Assembly: GCF_008831285.2 (NCBI RefSeq)
Contig: NC_045143.1
Span: 5,093,503-5,157,502 of the forward strand
From: Nymphaea colorata
Lineage: Eukaryota; Streptophyta; Magnoliopsida; Nymphaeales; Nymphaeaceae
Length of the DNA: 64,000 bases
Direction: 5' to 3'
Shown: positions 60,413-64,000 of the stretch, piece after piece
How the letters are laid out: each line of letters begins with the position of its first letter
Numbering within the stretch: position 1 is the first letter of the stretch
Program-made: the position numbers and the translations under genes
The notes under the pieces: model-generated
The model's input: only the letters and a program-made list of their open reading frames with translations
What the model was told of the DNA's origin: nothing
The model's database searches: none

Positions 60413-63400
60413 CCTGTCTGAGTTATAGAGACGAGACGACCGACGGTTCCCTCCTTCGCCAAAAACGTGATTTCAAGTCGTGATCTTGCAAAACTTCAAA
60501 ACTAAAACCACGCATACGAAATCATTTCTCTTGTCAAGGACAAGAGCATGCAACCAAAACAATGCCCATGCAACCTAACTTTCCTGATAATTGGGTAGAC
60601 ATTTAATAAAAAATATTATTTTGCTTGCCTTTTAGACAAAACTGGAGTATCCCGCTATTTTTCTTGTTAATTATTTTTAGTATTTGAGTTGCTATTCATG
60701 GTCGGAACGTCGATAGGTTTCTGTTTTTTTACTTCTATCTCAGAAATCGCACCATGGTCGAGAAAGTTTGTCCTTCGGCGGCGTAAAACTCCTAAGCCTA
60801 CCATAAAATTTATCATTTCTTAGTTCCTCCGTTGTAGATTCAATGCAGCTTCATGCTTCAGAACAAAAGGTAGTTGTAGAACGTTGCCTTAAGAAGATAC
60901 AAGATAATTCTCATCATCTGCCTGAAAGTGAGTTTTTTTTGTACGCTTTTGAGCTGGCCTTTTGCCAGCTGCTGCAGTACAACACCTAAGAAACTTTCTT
61001 GGATTTTTTTTCCCATGGCCAAACATAGGTTAGGTAGATCCCTACCAAAATCACTCTAGCACGGACACGTGTCTTAAATAGGAAACTTTTGGCTTTCTCT
61101 ATATTGAGCTTAAATCTTAGGGCGTGTTTTTCTTGTGGTAGGGCTGCACACAAGTCGAGCCAAGCTCCACTTGAGCTACTAAACAACTCAAGCTCAAACT
61201 TGAGTCCAGCTCAAAACAACAAGCTTGAGCTCGAACTCAACTCGTTTAACTCGTTTAACTCGTTTATGTTAAACACGTCTCGTTTCTTATAATTTGATTA
61301 GCTCGATTAGGTTATTTATTTAATCGTTTTCACATTATAACTCAATATTCATTGTGTAGTCGAACTGAGTCTAGTGACTTATTTAACAATTCGAGCATGC
61401 ATATGAACGAACTCGTGCTTGACTTGTGTATAAACGAGTGAATTTGAGCAGACTCGAGACTCGAGCTGGCTCAACTGTATATCCATGTTTTGATCGCCCA
61501 ACTAAGTGGACTAAGTGGTTGAGATGCACAAAGTTTCTTTTTTAGACCTACCATGTTCAAGCAAATGGAAGATAATAAACCTTGGTTTTAAGGCAAAATC
61601 TTTCCATTTTTCTGGACTGTTAGTCAGATTTGGCTGGGTCCAGTGGTGGCTCTTGAAAACGTCTGGAAATCAATGCAAACACATCCTTGGTGTGGTGCAG
61701 ACAAAACTCTTATTAACTTCCTATAGCATTTTTCTCTTTTACGTTGCAGGGCAAGTTAGATGGCCTAGAAATACACTGGCGATGCGGAAACAAATTTCAA
61801 AATTTTAAATTGGATCCTTGATTATCTAACAGAAAACCAAAAAATATATGTTTGGTCCACTTATCAGAAAAAATGTTTCTGAAAATTATATCCCACCCTG
61901 GGTTTGCGTTTGAAAACCGGATGAAACATTACAGAGCGCGGTAAACTGTGAAATCAGGTCCTCTGGTTGAAAGTTTACCAAGGTAAAAAAACCCGACCTC
62001 GGAAGTCAGACTTTTTGCCCTGGTAAAATTACCTTGGCATTCAAGGCTTCTCACAAACGACTGTTGTGTTGTGTCGTTCACCTTTGACGCCGCAGTAGCC
62101 ATCTTCCTCCCTGCAGCAACAGTTGTTGTGCTTCATCAATCATCAGCTCTCTATGTTACAAGTTGTCAATGGGTTATGCAGTTAGATTGACGTTAAAGTC
62201 AACTGTTGAAGGTAAAAACGATGACAAAGCCACACTGTTTTACCATCCATCCGTTGAGAAATGTGGCCACGAATGGATGAAACAGAAGCCGCTATTGGTT
62301 GATTCCTCATGTTCCTTGCATGGTCAGTGTTGATCATGTGAGGAGTTGGCCTCCTCCTCTCCCTCTCTCTCACATTCTTCCTTCCCAGCATGTCGCCTTC
62401 CTCTCTTGGTGCCCTTAATTTCTCTCGACTTCCTCTCCTTCGCCACTCATCTACTATGGTTAATCGAAGAGATGCTGCCCTGGATCCCTGCGTTTTGTTT
62501 CCCTCTTCTTTCTCTCTCTGCAAATTTTCGTTCTCTCCCTCTCTCGCCATTCCATTGACTGCCAACTACATCTGTTGCCATTTTTTTCTCCTACCAATAG
62601 AGAAGCAATCTCTTTCTTTCTTGTATTGGGGTTGTTTGGTTCCTACCAATAGCGATTTTAGATTCTGCTGGTCTGTTTATCCTTTTGATTCCTGTGATGG
62701 CTGTTTTCCTCTGTTACTTTTTTTGAATTTTGAAGAGTTGGGTCCTCGCATGATAGCATTACCCTATTCCCTTGAGCTATTTTGTGAATAGTTGGGTGTG
62801 GGGGGCAGATCTGTGGTTGGTCTAACTTATAAAGTATCCTCTTCTTGGTTATCTGAACTCTTGAGTGATTCCCTACTGCTTGCATATAGCATTGACACGA
62901 TGCTACAAGTGGGCATCTGTTATGTTTTATCATATCACATGCTTTTCTATCTGAACTTGTAAAGCAGAGTGTTTAAAGGGGGAGAGAGAGATGGGGGGAA
63001 GAGCCTAAGAGGGAGGGTGAGGGATAATGGCATCTTTAATTTCAAACTCAACATTCTTTTAATACCATTGAGGTAGCATCTTTTAAGACTTGAACAAAAA
63101 AAGTTGACTATAACATGCCATTCAACCCAACTAATTGCACTACTTAAATAGATAATGAGAGAGATGGTCAATGGTGAGAATTCTTTTGTGGCAAGTTCAT
63201 CCTAATGGACAATGCATTGTGAGGACCCGGGAGGCAGAGGGAATAGGGGGTCTTTTTCGGGTGGTGGGATTAATACCCCTTGTTCACCCGGAATGTTCAC
63301 CCGGAATGGACATTGCTCACCCAAAATGAACAATGCATTGCAATTGTTAATTTGTTGAGATGCATAGCATGTGAACAGATTCTTGAAAGGCTTTGTATTT

Positions 63401-63947
63401 TCGCCGTAATTCTTCTTTGGGATTTTCTTCATTTTGTTATGTGAAGTTAGGCATACAATCTTATTTTTCATGTTTTATTTAATTAAAAATAAATAAACAA
63501 AATCGTGTGATTGTCGAAAAACAATTTTAAAATTACACCTGTTTTTCTTTCGTTAAACGCCAAAAAAATTTCTTCACTACCTTTTCTCGTTCATTAAGCA
63601 TGCGGAACACAGTAACACATTACACACACATTTCTGACCTGGTGAAATTTCTCATCTTCCTCCTTTTACTCGGGAATTTTCCCGAATGAAAGTTCCCCGA
63701 AAACAATCAAACGCTACCAGCGCTGGTACGAGAAACAGTGGACCAAAAATAATGGCAGTGAGGGCTGAAGAGAGTGAAACGACCGTCGCTTTCTCCACAA
63801 ACGAACAACGCTTCACTGCAGCTGGAGGGGTTCTGGTCCCCAAGTAGCCGCCTTCATCCACGCTGCCATCTTCTTCTTCTTCGTCGTCGTCTATGATTCA
63901 GGGGTTTGCATCTGCCCATTTCATATAGAGTTCACCTCAGACGATAA
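60413..63947. other. Spacer with low-complexity repeats
   Basis: Positions 61140-61490 are rich in AGCTCGAGC/TTGAGCTC words. Positions 62340-62550 are CT-rich, and 63270-63340 repeats CACCCGGAATG/CACCCAAAATG. No gene was recognised on either strand. Confidence 0.5.
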
Positions 63948-64000
63948 ATGCTTCACCGCAGCCTCGCTTCAGCCACAGGGTTCCCGGACGTTGACGGCGA
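63948..64000 (+). CDS. Possible start of a gene cut by the window edge
   Basis: An ATG at 63948 opens MLHRSLASATGFPDVDG and runs off the right edge. The short Arg/Ser/Ala-rich start would suit an organellar targeting peptide, and the upstream sequence (63860-63900) is CTT-rich like many plant 5' UTRs. This is weak evidence, since only 17 codons are visible. Confidence 0.2.
   Translation, partial: MLHRSLASATGFPDVDG

Noticed and set aside
62390-62791. 133-codon plus-strand open frame
   Set aside because: Composition follows the CT-rich low-complexity sequence (Ser/Leu/Phe runs). No domain.

Overview
The window is nuclear DNA from a flowering plant. The evidence is split genes with GT-AG introns, plant-only gene families (GINT1 glycosyltransferase, a plant MADS-box gene), AT-rich introns and spacers, and many decayed plant-type mobile elements (copia, LINE, TRIM, CACTA-like ends, foldback MITEs). 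I could not identify the species. The MADS-box gene looks like the B-sister clade.

Four genes are intact by sequence reading and could be modelled exon by exon with every phase closing. HDA2, a class IV histone deacetylase, is on the minus strand (4086-10112; 13 exons, 357 aa). EER5/THP1, a TREX-2 mRNA-export subunit, is on the minus strand (12488-17931; 13 exons, 410 aa). A single-exon ectonucleotide pyrophosphatase/phosphodiesterase is on the plus strand (23244-24722; 492 aa). GINT1, the glucosamine inositolphosphorylceramide transferase, is on the plus strand (52526-57196; 4 exons, 756 aa). A B-sister-like MADS-box gene (minus, 49076-47939) is mostly open but has an odd exon structure. The left edge holds two exons of an unidentified minus-strand gene (523-1131).

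Layout: 1-1.1 kb, unidentified gene; 1.1-4.1 kb, no gene seen; 4.1-10.1 kb, HDA2; 10.1-12.5 kb, spacer with a promoter-side tandem duplication; 12.5-17.9 kb, EER5; 18-23.2 kb, repeats; 23.2-24.7 kb, NPP; 24.7-30.3 kb, spacer with a tandem array of large palindromes (about 27.9-29.75 kb); 30.3-32.3 kb, MADS-box pseudoexon, CACTA-like end and a TRIM solo LTR; 32.9-35.4 kb, two long foldbacks; 36.8-42.2 kb, CACTA-like end, copia 3' remnant and a proline-rich (PERK-like) fragment; 42.4-49.1 kb, palindromic repeats and an inverted duplication of the 3' half of the MADS gene around a LINE remnant; 49.1-52.5 kb, spacer; 52.5-57.2 kb, GINT1, with a diverged MADS 3' end in intron 2 and a TRIM in intron 3; 57.2-64 kb, an LRR receptor-kinase pseudogene and spacer.

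The intact genes belong to unrelated pathways (chromatin, mRNA export, nucleotide hydrolysis, sphingolipid glycosylation), so I see no gene cluster. The most unusual material is the scattered set of MADS-gene pieces at 30.4, 44.0-45.2, 47.2-49.1 and 53.1-53.5 kb, in two orientations and mixed with CACTA-like sequence, together with several long inverted repeats that could fold into hairpin RNAs.
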